DNA of 64,000 bases from NCBI GenBank assembly GCA_958295905.1, contig OY282382.1:2318001-2382000 (forward strand), given 5' to 3'. Position 1 is the stretch's first letter. Each line of letters starts with the position of its first letter. Below are positions 36,414-44,617 of the stretch, piece after piece. A program made the translations under genes and the position numbers. The notes under the pieces are model-generated. The model was not told where the DNA came from, ran no database searches, and saw only the letters and a program-made list of their open reading frames with translations. Source of the DNA: an uncultured Vicinamibacterales bacterium (GTDB lineage: Bacteria > Acidobacteriota > Vicinamibacteria > Vicinamibacterales > UBA8438).

Positions 36414-37871
36414 ATGTCGGCTCCGATCACCGCGCCGCTGGCGAGGCGAAGCTGTAGCGGCTTGCCGCCAATCAGAGACCTGCCCGTGTTCGAGACCGTG
36501 GACTTCGCAAAGCTCCGGGATGAACTCGACCCCGTGACCTCGGGGTACGAGGCGGGTCAGCAGGACCTGCCGCCGCTCGAAGCCGACAACGACCCGCATG
36601 AGCGTTCGATTGCGGAGGCGATGGAAGGTCTCCTGAGAAGGGCCCATTCGTTCGTCTCCGATCATCTGGAGCAGGCGCACAAGCACTTCGGAGAGATCCA
36701 CGACACCGACTGGAGCGGCGGCATCAACCGGGCCGAGAGAAGAGCATTAGCCCGTTTCGATCAGGTCGAGGGCATGCGGAGCCCCGAGCTCCATCACAAA
36801 CGCGTCGAAGCCGACAAGCGCGTGAAAGACCTCGCGAAGTTCCGCGCGGCCAACCGGCTGTCCCGATCACCGGACTACCCGGACAGCGGTTTGAGCGTAT
36901 TCCAGTGGGGACTGGTGGTGTTCCTGTTCGTCTGCGAGAGCATCGCCAATTCGGCGTTTCTGGCCAAAGGCAACGAACTCGGTCTGGTCGGCGCCTCCAC
37001 CGTCGCATTCGGCATCAGCTTGGCCAATCTTCTGCCGCCGTTCCTCTTCTTCGGTCCCATCAGCCGCAACTTCGTCCACCGGAACGTTTGGCGGCGCGCG
37101 CTCGCGGGCGCGTGCACGAGCGCCTACGGCGTGGTCGCCTTCATCCTGAACCTGGGCGTCGCTCACTATCGCGAAGTCTCGGGCGAGCTGATGGGCGACG
37201 CCGGCGTCGAAGTGGTCCGCCGCATGACCGAGGCGCCCTTCAGCCTCCAGGACGCCCAGTCCTGGCTCTTGTTCCTCCTCGGGATCATTTTCTCGCTGGT
37301 GGCTTTCGCCGACGGCTGGAAGCGCGACGACGCCTATCCCGGATACGGCAAGCTGGATCGCATCGAACGCAAGGCGCGTGATGCGCATTTCGCTGCGCGG
37401 AACGATGCCAGCGAGGAGCTGGCCGAGATTCGGGAGGAAGCCCTCGACGAGATCAAGCGTATCGCGCACGAGGCCGAGAGGCAGCCCAGGGAACGCCTGA
37501 GAATCGTCGAGGACTGCGAGCGGTGGATCGAGAAGTTCGACGGCTACGTCGATCGACTCCAGAGGGGCGGCGCGGGGCTGATCGACGAATATCGGGCGGC
37601 GAATCGCAAGGCCCGCTCGGACGGCGGCGTCCCACGATGTCACACAAGCCCTTGGCGTCTGTCGCGCCCCAGGGTCGACAATCCGCTGAGCGGTGCCCGC
37701 GTGGATCCGCTGACGGAGAAACGACTCCGGGAAATCCAGAACGATGACCAACGGGCGACGAATCGGATTTACCAGCACTGCGACGCCGTGCGAACCCGTC
37801 TCTTCGGATCGACTGCTCCACAACCCGTACCGGGGGGCCACGCCGCCGCCGTGCCGGAATCCTCCGGCTAG
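36414..37871 (+). CDS. membrane cluster gene A: 4-TM protein with flanking coiled coils
   Basis: 485 residues from the ATG at 36414. A GTG at 36486 (VFETVDFAKLRDELD) is an equally plausible start because the first 24 codons lie in repeat sequence. An N-terminal soluble helical region (to about 165) leads to four predicted membrane segments, around FQWGLVVFLFVCESIA, STVAFGISLANLLPPFLFF, TSAYGVVAFILNLGVA and SWLLFLLGIIFSLVAFA. A highly charged helical C-terminal part (RKARDAHFAARNDASEELAE onward) probably forms a coiled coil. I recognise no family. It lies on the same strand as genes B-D and is separated from B by a spacer holding a copy of the miniature element. Confidence 0.75.
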   Translation: MSAPITAPLARRSCSGLPPIRDLPVFETVDFAKLRDELDPVTSGYEAGQQDLPPLEADNDPHERSIAEAMEGLLRRAHSFVSDHLEQAHKHFGEIHDTDWSGGINRAERRALARFDQVEGMRSPELHHKRVEADKRVKDLAKFRAANRLSRSPDYPDSGLSVFQWGLVVFLFVCESIANSAFLAKGNELGLVGASTVAFGISLANLLPPFLFFGPISRNFVHRNVWRRALAGACTSAYGVVAFILNLGVAHYREVSGELMGDAGVEVVRRMTEAPFSLQDAQSWLLFLLGIIFSLVAFADGWKRDDAYPGYGKLDRIERKARDAHFAARNDASEELAEIREEALDEIKRIAHEAERQPRERLRIVEDCERWIEKFDGYVDRLQRGGAGLIDEYRAANRKARSDGGVPRCHTSPWRLSRPRVDNPLSGARVDPLTEKRLREIQNDDQRATNRIYQHCDAVRTRLFGSTAPQPVPGGHAAAVPESSG

Positions 37872-38382
37872 TGCTTCGCCACGACTAAAAATAGGGTCTC
37901 CGGGCACTCACCTCGAACCGCAAGAGTCCTATGCAGAAGAAATACGTCGTTCGATCAAGTCCGTATATCCGAAACTTATGACGTGACGGACTACTAGCGG
38001 GCTGGGAGTCTCTGGGAGTCTGCGCCGCAGAACGGTTTTGGGTCCGATTTGGCACAATATGTAGCGGTCAATCGCCAGAGTTTGCGCAACATATGGTGGT
38101 CACAATTTCCTGCGACGCAGACTCCTAGCGAGCCTCCGCCTCGGACCCGACGAGACATGCAGGGTCGGGCGTGATCGCTGCTGCGCGGCCAATGGCTGTC
38201 GGAGACGTGGCAGCGGCGAAATAAACGATCAGAACCTGAACTCGACTCAACTGTAAGTAACGATCCCGGCGGCTCAAGGAGTCTGGTCGCGTCACCGCCC
38301 AAGTGCGGATCACGCGGGAAAGCGCTGGTACGGAGATTCGTTGCAGGCCGGAGCTGGCTTGCCCGAGAGACTGAACCAAGGC
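37872..38382. other. spacer between membrane genes A and B
   Basis: It contains the second copy of the MITE-like element (38012-38128). The rest shows nothing coding; the area is AT-richer (TACTTACAGTTGAGT on the minus strand at about 38250-38260) than the neighbouring genes. Confidence 0.55.
38012..38128. mobile_element. second copy of the 113-bp MITE-like element
   Basis: Starts CTGGGAGTCTGCGCCGCAG and ends CTGCGACGCAGACTCCTAG. It differs from the copy at 25445-25561 by only a few bases, one of them in the left border CTAG (here CTGG) and one in the right inverted repeat. A short duplicate of its left end (GGGAGTCT) lies just outside. It is intergenic here and is not known to disrupt a gene. 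Confidence 0.85.
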
Positions 38383-39237
38383 ATGGCGACACGCAGCCGG
38401 CGCGGAACGTCGCGAAGACCCCGATTCGGACGGAAGGGGCCGGCATGGAGCTGGCCGGCGGCGGCTGGCGTCGCGCTGGCCATCATCGCGTTCGCCTTGG
38501 TGGCCGCGCTGGTGCTGTTGCGACCCGAAACCGTGCCCCGCGATCCCGAGACGCTGTGTCCCGAGGCTGGCCCGAGCCGGGTCACCGCGATCCTGTTGGA
38601 CACGACGGACCGTGTCGGGCCGACGAGCCGCGCCGACATCCTCGCCCGGCTCGACGACCTCGTGGCGTCGAGCCGGGCGGACGAGATGATGGTCGCCTAC
38701 GAGACGTCAAGGATCGCCCGCGACGGCACGCTGTTTCCACCGAAGCTCACCGTCTGCAACCCCGGGGACCCGGACGCCGCCAACCCGCTGATCTCGAATC
38801 CGGAGCTCATCCGCCGGCGGCTCGAGGAGGGCTTCAGAAGGCCGCTCGACATGCTGTTTCGGGAGCTTCTGGACCGGAACCGGGCCGATGTTTCCCCGTT
38901 GCTGGAGAATGTGCAGGCGATTGCCGTGACCCTGTTCGCACGCCGCGTGCACGCGGAGACGCCGAAACGGTTGATCGTCGTTTCCGACCTGATGCAGCAC
39001 TCCCAGCACCTGTCGCTCTACCGCGGGCGGCTCGATTACGACGCCTTCGACCGCACCGTCGGGGCTGACGCCCTGCGCACGAATTTGCGGGACGTCGAGA
39101 TCGAGGTGCTGTTCGTGCGGCGGCGCGAGCACGATCGGTTCGACGGCGTGCGGAGCCTGATCGATTTCTGGGAACGCTGGTTCGAGGCGCAGGGCGGGCG
39201 GCTGGAGCGCGCGTCCCGGATCGACGGACTGAACTGA
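38383..39237 (+). CDS. membrane cluster gene B: single-TM protein with possible vWA-like domain
   Basis: 284 residues from the ATG at 38383; an in-frame TTG lies 42 bases upstream. A basic N-terminus is followed by one membrane segment (WPAAAGVALAIIAFALVAAL, about 23-45). The rest is a periplasmic or cytoplasmic domain with alternating strands and helices: VTAILLDTTDRVGP near the start and RLIVVSDLMQHSQHLS near the end. The DTTD acidic cluster and the strand order recall a von Willebrand A-type fold, but this is an inference. Its stop overlaps the ATG of gene C by one base (TGATG), so B and C are coupled. Confidence 0.75.
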   Translation: MATRSRRGTSRRPRFGRKGPAWSWPAAAGVALAIIAFALVAALVLLRPETVPRDPETLCPEAGPSRVTAILLDTTDRVGPTSRADILARLDDLVASSRADEMMVAYETSRIARDGTLFPPKLTVCNPGDPDAANPLISNPELIRRRLEEGFRRPLDMLFRELLDRNRADVSPLLENVQAIAVTLFARRVHAETPKRLIVVSDLMQHSQHLSLYRGRLDYDAFDRTVGADALRTNLRDVEIEVLFVRRREHDRFDGVRSLIDFWERWFEAQGGRLERASRIDGLN

Positions 39238-39845
39238 TGGGCGGCGGGTTCGCGCGGGACGGCTGGTGGTCGCCGGAAAGAGACCGCTGGATCTTCTTCG
39301 GGTTCTTCACGATCGGTGCCGTCTTCATCCTGGTGTTGAAGACCGCGGTTGGCAACCAGATCGCCGTCACCGTGTTGCCGTGTCTGTTCATGCTGTTCTA
39401 CGCAGGTCTCCAATGGGACATCGGCGAATGGGAACCGAAACCTGACGCCAACGGCGACAATCTGTACTACCTCGGGTTCCTCTACACCCTGACCAGCCTC
39501 GGCCATGCGCTCTACCGGTTCAGCACGGAACAGGAAGACACGGAGGTCATCGTCACCAACTTCGGTATCGCCATCTCCACGACCATCCTGGGCATGGCGC
39601 TGCGCATCCTTCTCGGCCGCCCGGGATTCGACGATCCGCCCGCGGTCGAGACCTCGGCGCGCAGGGACCTCGCCAGCGCCGCCCGGAGGCTCCGGGCCGA
39701 GCTGGAGTACAGCGCCGCGGACTTCCAAGGCTTCCGCGCGGAGCTGGAACAGGACTTCAGGAACTTCCGTGAGCGACTGGCGCAGGACGCCGACATGGCG
39801 CATGCCGTCGTCGCGAAGACGCTCGATCGCGCGCTGGGCCTAGAG

Positions 39846-42276
39846 CTGCCCTTGCCCCAGATCTCTCCGGCTGAAAGATCACCCGTATTCGTCCCTCAGT
39901 TCGAAGGCGAAGACCATGGCGGCGAGCTGGGTGTAGCCGTGCCACAGGAGTTGCGCGCCGGGCGGGGCGCGGCGGCGCCCGAGCCAGCCGCCGAGGCGCC
40001 CGACCAGTTCGACGGCGTCACCGAGGCGGGTCGGGGGCGGCAGCTGGCGCGAGTGGGCGAAGACCGCGAGCACACGCAACTCGTCGTCGGAGAACAGCAG
40101 GTCGCCCGGCAGGTCGGGCACCTCGCGCCCGAGCTGGACCATCAACTGGATCCGCCACCCGATGACCATCTTGATCGCCATGGCCCGTTCGAGCCGCTCG
40201 GCCTTGTGGTGCTGCAGCTCCTCGACCTTGCAGCCGGACTTGAGGACCCGGAAGTACTCTTCGATGCGCCAGCGCAGCGCATACCAGTGCAGGACCCGCA
40301 CGGCGTCGGCCGTGCCGGTCACGGGCAGCGTGGTCAGCACGAACCACTCCAGCGGCTTGACCCCGGGCGGCGGCTGTTCCTCGCGCGCATGGACGACGAA
40401 CAGGTTGACCGGCTTGGCGCCGGAGCACGGCAGCGCCACCGGCTGGTAGCGCAGGGTCACGTCGGCGTCGCGGGCCGCACGGCGGTCCTTGCGGGCCTGT
40501 TTACTGGCCTTCACCCGCGCGCTCAGCCGCCGCACCTCGACGGTGGCGGCGCCGCGGGCCGGCGCGTTGCGCACCTCCTCGAACAGGCGGCGGGAGACCG
40601 TCTGCCCGTCGGCGGTCTCCTCCTTGCCGAGGACCCGGTCGACCTTCGCGCGGACCAGCAGTTCGACCTGCGGGGCGTGCGTCCGGCGCTCGATGAACAG
40701 GTCCAGGAAGTCGGCCTCGCGGTCCATCGTGCACACCACGCGGGTCTCCGGCAGGCGTTCGGCCGCCGCCGCGCAGTCGCGCAGCCCCTCGACCCAGCGG
40801 AACGACTTCCGTTCCTCTCGCGGCTTCGGCTTGCCTTTCTCCCCGGGATTCCGGAACTCGGGCGCGTCGAACGCGGCCCGCAGGACGCCCAGGGACACCC
40901 CGTCGGGATTGACGGCCAGGGTCGTGTGCAACTCCAGGCCGCGGGCCACCGCGCCGGTCTGATTCGAGCCGAGGGCCCCCAGGCCCTCCGTCCGGCTGTG
41001 CCGGGTGAAGTTCAGGCTGGTGCCGTCCTGGATGCACAACACCGTGTCGTGCCCGCGCATCCGGCGCAGCGTGCGCCCGCGGTGGGGCTCGAGAATGTTC
41101 TCGACCGTCACCGCGCTTTCGGCGGGTTGGTCGATCAGCCGGTAATGGCCCTTGACCAAGGCTCTCAATCCGTTCGCGGCCCCGGTGATGGCGCGCATCG
41201 GAGACTCGGCCATCTGCTGCGCGCTCAGAACCAGGCGCGCGCTCCGGCGCGCGTCGCCCAGCCGCGCCCCGCCGAACTCGTGGCCCGCCCAGGACTCGGC
41301 GTCGAGCCCGTCGCCGACCGCGAGCGGCGACACGTCCGGCGGCGGCGACGCGAGGCGGGCGCGCGCCCCCGGCTCCAACGCATACATATACACGGCTTTG
41401 CGCGTTTCGGGGGCCGCGCAGGTGCGGTCCTGCCGTCCGCGCCCGCAGGTCTCACCCACCCGCATCCAGTTCGCCGCCCGCACGCTCGTGCCCGGATGTT
41501 CGGTCTCGTCGACGAACGTCTCCAGCAGCCAGGGCCGATAGCCGTGGAGGCGCTCGAAGTCGTCGCCGACCACCCGGGTGACCCGGCCCAGCACGTGGGA
41601 GGCCAAGTTGCGGCACGAGAGGCCGGGGCGCACCAGCAGCCGGCACAGTCCCAGCACCCGGTGCAGGTAGTCGCCCCGGCGCTTCTCGTCCCAGCCGATC
41701 CAGGCGTCGCGGGCCCGCAGGCGCCGCGCACTCGCGGCGAACCCGACGCCGCCCAGCCAGCCGTGCCCGGAACCCACCAGATACCGCAGTTGAGGGCCGA
41801 CAAAGGGTCCGGCGCCGCGCGGGTGCTCGTCCGCCATCAGCGTATTCCACACGCGGCGGTGTTCGTCGGTCTCCACCAGCACCAGGGTCAGTTCCCGAAC
41901 CTCATCGACCGTGCCGGGCACGTCCACGGCCGGCGCGACCGGGTGCGGGAGCACCCGCGGGCGGCGTCCACCGCCGCCCGCGGGGCGACCCGGCGGGAGC
42001 GCGACTTGGCCCGCCGCCTCGAGGGCGGCCAACGCCGAGGCGCAGCTCGCGCGCTGCCACCGGCCACGCCCATCGCGGAAATCGAACGCTTCACACACGC
42101 GGTCGGCGACCTGCCCGCGGCTGCCGATGCCCTGCGCCACCGCGCTCCCCAGCACATCGCGCAGGCGGGCGAGGTTGTCCCGCAGCCTCCGCATGACTTG
42201 ATTCTGAATCTTCATGCCCGCCACGGTAGCGAAGTGGCCTCATGAAGTCCAGTGAAAAGTTCTGGGGCAAGGGCAG
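39846..42276. mobile_element. IS4-family insertion sequence, 2431 bp
   Basis: Terminal inverted repeats begin CTGCCCTTGCCCCAGA at 39846 and end with its complement at 42276. Both sides are flanked by the 8-bp target duplication GCCTAGAG (39838-39845 and 42277-42284). A single transposase gene fills the element on the minus strand. Intact ends, intact target duplication and an intact transposase suggest a recent insertion into gene C. Confidence 0.95.
39879..42224 (-). CDS. IS4-family (Tn5-like) transposase with N-terminal DUF4338 (DruA-like) domain
   Basis: 781 residues. After a short N-terminal region, residues about 110-270 form a DUF4338 domain, the family of the Druantia protein DruA. 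It has LTLVLVETDEHRRVWNTLMA, ARDAWIGWDEKRR, RNLASHVLGR and VGETCGRGRQDR. The second half is a Tn5/IS4-type DDE transposase: an N-terminal subdomain with SPMRAITGAANGL, then CIQDGT (first Asp), CTMDREADF (second Asp) and the Y-(2)-R-(3)-E-(6)-K-like region WRIEEYFRVLKSGCK (Glu). Such fused proteins occur as stand-alone IS transposases. The DUF4338 part is probably the DNA-binding or targeting half. An internal ATG three codons later is an alternative start. Nothing suggests disruption. Confidence 0.9.
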   Translation of the reverse strand: MAGMKIQNQVMRRLRDNLARLRDVLGSAVAQGIGSRGQVADRVCEAFDFRDGRGRWQRASCASALAALEAAGQVALPPGRPAGGGGRRPRVLPHPVAPAVDVPGTVDEVRELTLVLVETDEHRRVWNTLMADEHPRGAGPFVGPQLRYLVGSGHGWLGGVGFAASARRLRARDAWIGWDEKRRGDYLHRVLGLCRLLVRPGLSCRNLASHVLGRVTRVVGDDFERLHGYRPWLLETFVDETEHPGTSVRAANWMRVGETCGRGRQDRTCAAPETRKAVYMYALEPGARARLASPPPDVSPLAVGDGLDAESWAGHEFGGARLGDARRSARLVLSAQQMAESPMRAITGAANGLRALVKGHYRLIDQPAESAVTVENILEPHRGRTLRRMRGHDTVLCIQDGTSLNFTRHSRTEGLGALGSNQTGAVARGLELHTTLAVNPDGVSLGVLRAAFDAPEFRNPGEKGKPKPREERKSFRWVEGLRDCAAAAERLPETRVVCTMDREADFLDLFIERRTHAPQVELLVRAKVDRVLGKEETADGQTVSRRLFEEVRNAPARGAATVEVRRLSARVKASKQARKDRRAARDADVTLRYQPVALPCSGAKPVNLFVVHAREEQPPPGVKPLEWFVLTTLPVTGTADAVRVLHWYALRWRIEEYFRVLKSGCKVEELQHHKAERLERAMAIKMVIGWRIQLMVQLGREVPDLPGDLLFSDDELRVLAVFAHSRQLPPPTRLGDAVELVGRLGGWLGRRRAPPGAQLLWHGYTQLAAMVFAFELRDEYG

Positions 42277-43186
42277 GCCTAGAGCGTGCCATCGAGAGCT
42301 TCGAAGTCGGAACCCGGATGGCGGTCGAGACCATCGTTGACCGGGCGGGGGAGCTGGAGCGGAGCGCCGCCGCCCTGACCGCGTTCGAGCAAGCCGTCGA
42401 TCGGCTCGACACTCGCACGACAGCCGCGGTGGAGGCTATCGGGGACCACTCGACCACACTGGCCGCGGGCGCCGCGCGGGTCGGCGAGTCGCTGGAGTCG
42501 CAGGCGGAACGGATGCGGGCCGTCGATTTCGGGCAGGCGCTGATTGACGCCGCCGGCCCCGCGTCGGCCCATCTGCAGGCCGCCGTCGAGCGCAGCGCCG
42601 CGCGGGTCGATACCCGCATCGACTCCCTGTTTGAGGACGCCGAGCGGCGCGCGAAGGAGCTGGAGGCGGGCGCCGGCGCCGTGCGCGACGCGTTGCGGTT
42701 GCAGGCGGAACGCATCGGAACCCTCGATTTCCCGAGGGCTTTCAGCGACGCCGTCCAGCCGGCGTCAGCCGAACTCCGCGCGGCGGCGGTCGAGTTCAGG
42801 GCGTTGCTGGACGGGTTGCGGCAGGCCGACGCGGCGCGCGAACAGGTGCGGGCCGCCAACGAGCGGGCGCTGGCCACGGCGAATGAGGTGCTGCGAGAGC
42901 AGGGAACCCTTGCCGCGGCGGTCGCTGCCGCGGCGAACGACTCGCGAGCTGCCGCCGAGTCGTTCCGTTCCGCCGGCGAACGGTTGGTTGGGGTCAACGA
43001 AGGCGCGGAGGACGCCGCGCGCCGGGCCGCCGGCGTACGCGACGAGTTCGCGCGGTCGGCGGAACGGCTGCGCGTGGTGAACGAAGAGCTGGCGCAGGTC
43101 TCGCAGGCGCTGGCATCCTGGGTCGCGGAGGCGCGGGAAGCTCTGGGGCGCCGGCCGCGCCGCTGGTGGTTCGCCCGTCGGAGGAA

Positions 43187-44269
43187 ATGATGCCGCATCG
43201 GGGGCAGACCTTCCCTCGCGGCCTCGTCTTGGGCCTCACGATGGCGGAGACGGCGATCCTCATCATCTTCGTGCTCCTCTTGGCCCTGACCGCGCTGCTC
43301 GATCGGGAAGCCGACCGGCGCCGCACGGCGGAGCAGGATCTTGAGCGGTTCGAAGAGATCCGACTGGTGCTTTCGGAGCGCGGTCTCGAACCGGCGGCGC
43401 TGTTGGAGACGATCCGGGCGCGCGAGGAAGACCGGAGCGCCGCGGACGACTGGCGCGAACTCGTCCGGGACCTGGGCCGCCAGATGCCCGACCCTTCCCC
43501 CGAAACGATCGCCTCGCGTCTGCGGGAGGCGGCCGATGCGCTGGAACGGGACGCCGCCCACCGGGCGCTCGACGAGGTGCTCGGCGCCGCCGGTGTCGAA
43601 CCCACGCGGGAGACATTGCAGGCACTCGCCGAGATCGCGGAGGCCAGGCAGGAAGCGGACCTGACGGTGGACGAGGTGCGGGACGCGATGGAAACGTACC
43701 CGGCGCTCGACGCGGCGCTTCGGAACCGCGGCGGCGAAACGACGCCGCGGGCGGTCGAGCGGATGGTCCGGGACGCGCAGCGCTGGCGCGATTACGCGGG
43801 CGAAGCGGACGTCGATCTGGCGGCCGAGCTCGGCCGCGCCAACCAGCGTGTCGAACGGCTGGAGGCGCAGGTGCAAGGCGGCGGAGGCACCGACCATCCG
43901 AGCTGTTGGTACGACGGCGACAACACCGTCGCGTACCTCTTCGACGTGGCGCTGACCGAGGTGGGCTACCTCCTCCAGCCCGCCCGCGCGCCGCAGCATG
44001 AGCGGGCGCGGGCGGCGCTGGGGGACGAACTCGCGCCGGTCCGCACCGGCCGCATGCTGACCCCGGCGCAGTTTCGGGAGCAGACGCGGCCGGTCTACGC
44101 ATGGAGCGTCGCCAACGACTGCCGATTCTTCGTCCGCGCGTTCGATGTGACCGCCGCCGATCAGAAGGAACTGTATAAGGATCGCATGCGTCTGTTGGAG
44201 TCGCGCTTCTACAAGTACGCGAATCCATCGGGACCGCCGCCCGAAGCCGGTTCCGCTCCGCGGCCTTGA
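43187..44269 (+). CDS. membrane cluster gene D: single-TM, MotB/ZorB-like partner with helical linker
   Basis: 360 residues; ATG at 43187 overlaps the C stop, and a second ATG at 43190 lies 5 bases after GGAGG. A short basic N-terminus is followed by one membrane helix, GLTMAETAILIIFVLLLALTAL (about 17-38). It contains a Glu near its start, where MotB/ExbD/ZorB-type proteins have an ion-binding acidic residue. A long charged helical region (40-230) leads to a compact C-terminal domain (SCWYDGDNTVAYLFDVALTEVGY ... NDCRFFVRAFDVT). No OmpA-like peptidoglycan-binding signature is seen. Position right after the MotA/TolQ-like gene C supports a stator-type pair (inference). The last codons are duplicated downstream. 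Confidence 0.75.
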   Translation: MMPHRGQTFPRGLVLGLTMAETAILIIFVLLLALTALLDREADRRRTAEQDLERFEEIRLVLSERGLEPAALLETIRAREEDRSAADDWRELVRDLGRQMPDPSPETIASRLREAADALERDAAHRALDEVLGAAGVEPTRETLQALAEIAEARQEADLTVDEVRDAMETYPALDAALRNRGGETTPRAVERMVRDAQRWRDYAGEADVDLAAELGRANQRVERLEAQVQGGGGTDHPSCWYDGDNTVAYLFDVALTEVGYLLQPARAPQHERARAALGDELAPVRTGRMLTPAQFREQTRPVYAWSVANDCRFFVRAFDVTAADQKELYKDRMRLLESRFYKYANPSGPPPEAGSAPRP

Positions 44270-44617
44270 CCGCGTTGGGAGCGCCTGGCCGCGGGCGGGC
44301 TGAGCCTGACGCGGCACGCCGGTTCCGCTCTGCGGCCTTGACCGCGTTGCGAGAGCCCCCGATGCTCCACCGCGGACGTTCGGCACCTCGCAAGGAGCTG
44401 TCAAGGTCGTCGTGCAGGGGACGGCACGACGCTGATACCGAGGGCCCCGGCGTCGAAAGACAGCCCCCGAACGTATTCGCGGGACCCGGGATGTCGGAAG
44501 CGGAGCGCTTGTGTTCCGGGGAGTTGCAGACCGCCCGCGACGCCGCGTCGACCGCGCCGGCGGCGGGGGCCCCGGGTCGGAGGCCTCCCGCCGCCGCCGG
44601 CCCGCGTCAGGGCGGGG
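44246..44617. repeat. duplicated 3' end of gene D and non-coding spacer
   Basis: GCCGGTTCCGCTC-GCGGCCTTGACCGCGTTG, spanning the last codons and stop of gene D (44246), recurs 72 bp downstream (44318). The remainder to the PQQ dehydrogenase stop at 44618 holds no recognisable gene. Confidence 0.8.

Larger units (their letters stand above)
39237..43190 (+). pseudogene. membrane cluster gene C: MotA/TolQ-like 4-TM protein, interrupted by an IS element
   Basis: Without the insertion the gene encodes about 505 residues. Segment one (39237-39845) has four predicted membrane helices (about residues 18-36, 40-60, 77-93 and 104-126). The last reads NFGIAISTTILGMALRILL, similar in style to the Thr-rich final helix of TolQ/ExbB/MotA. 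Segment two (42285-43190) is a long Ala/Glu/Arg-rich helical tail with heptad-like repeats, like the tail of ZorA-type proteins. Removing the IS and one 8-bp GCCTAGAG copy joins them in frame as ALGLERAIESF. Gene D starts in a 4-base overlap with its stop (ATGA). Insertion leaves the 4-TM part with an IS-encoded extension and separates the tail. Confidence 0.8.

Noticed and set aside
36414-44269. Calling the membrane cluster a Zorya system
   Set aside because: ZorC, ZorD and ZorE are absent, and D shows no OmpA-like domain; only the stator-like topology of C and D is similar.
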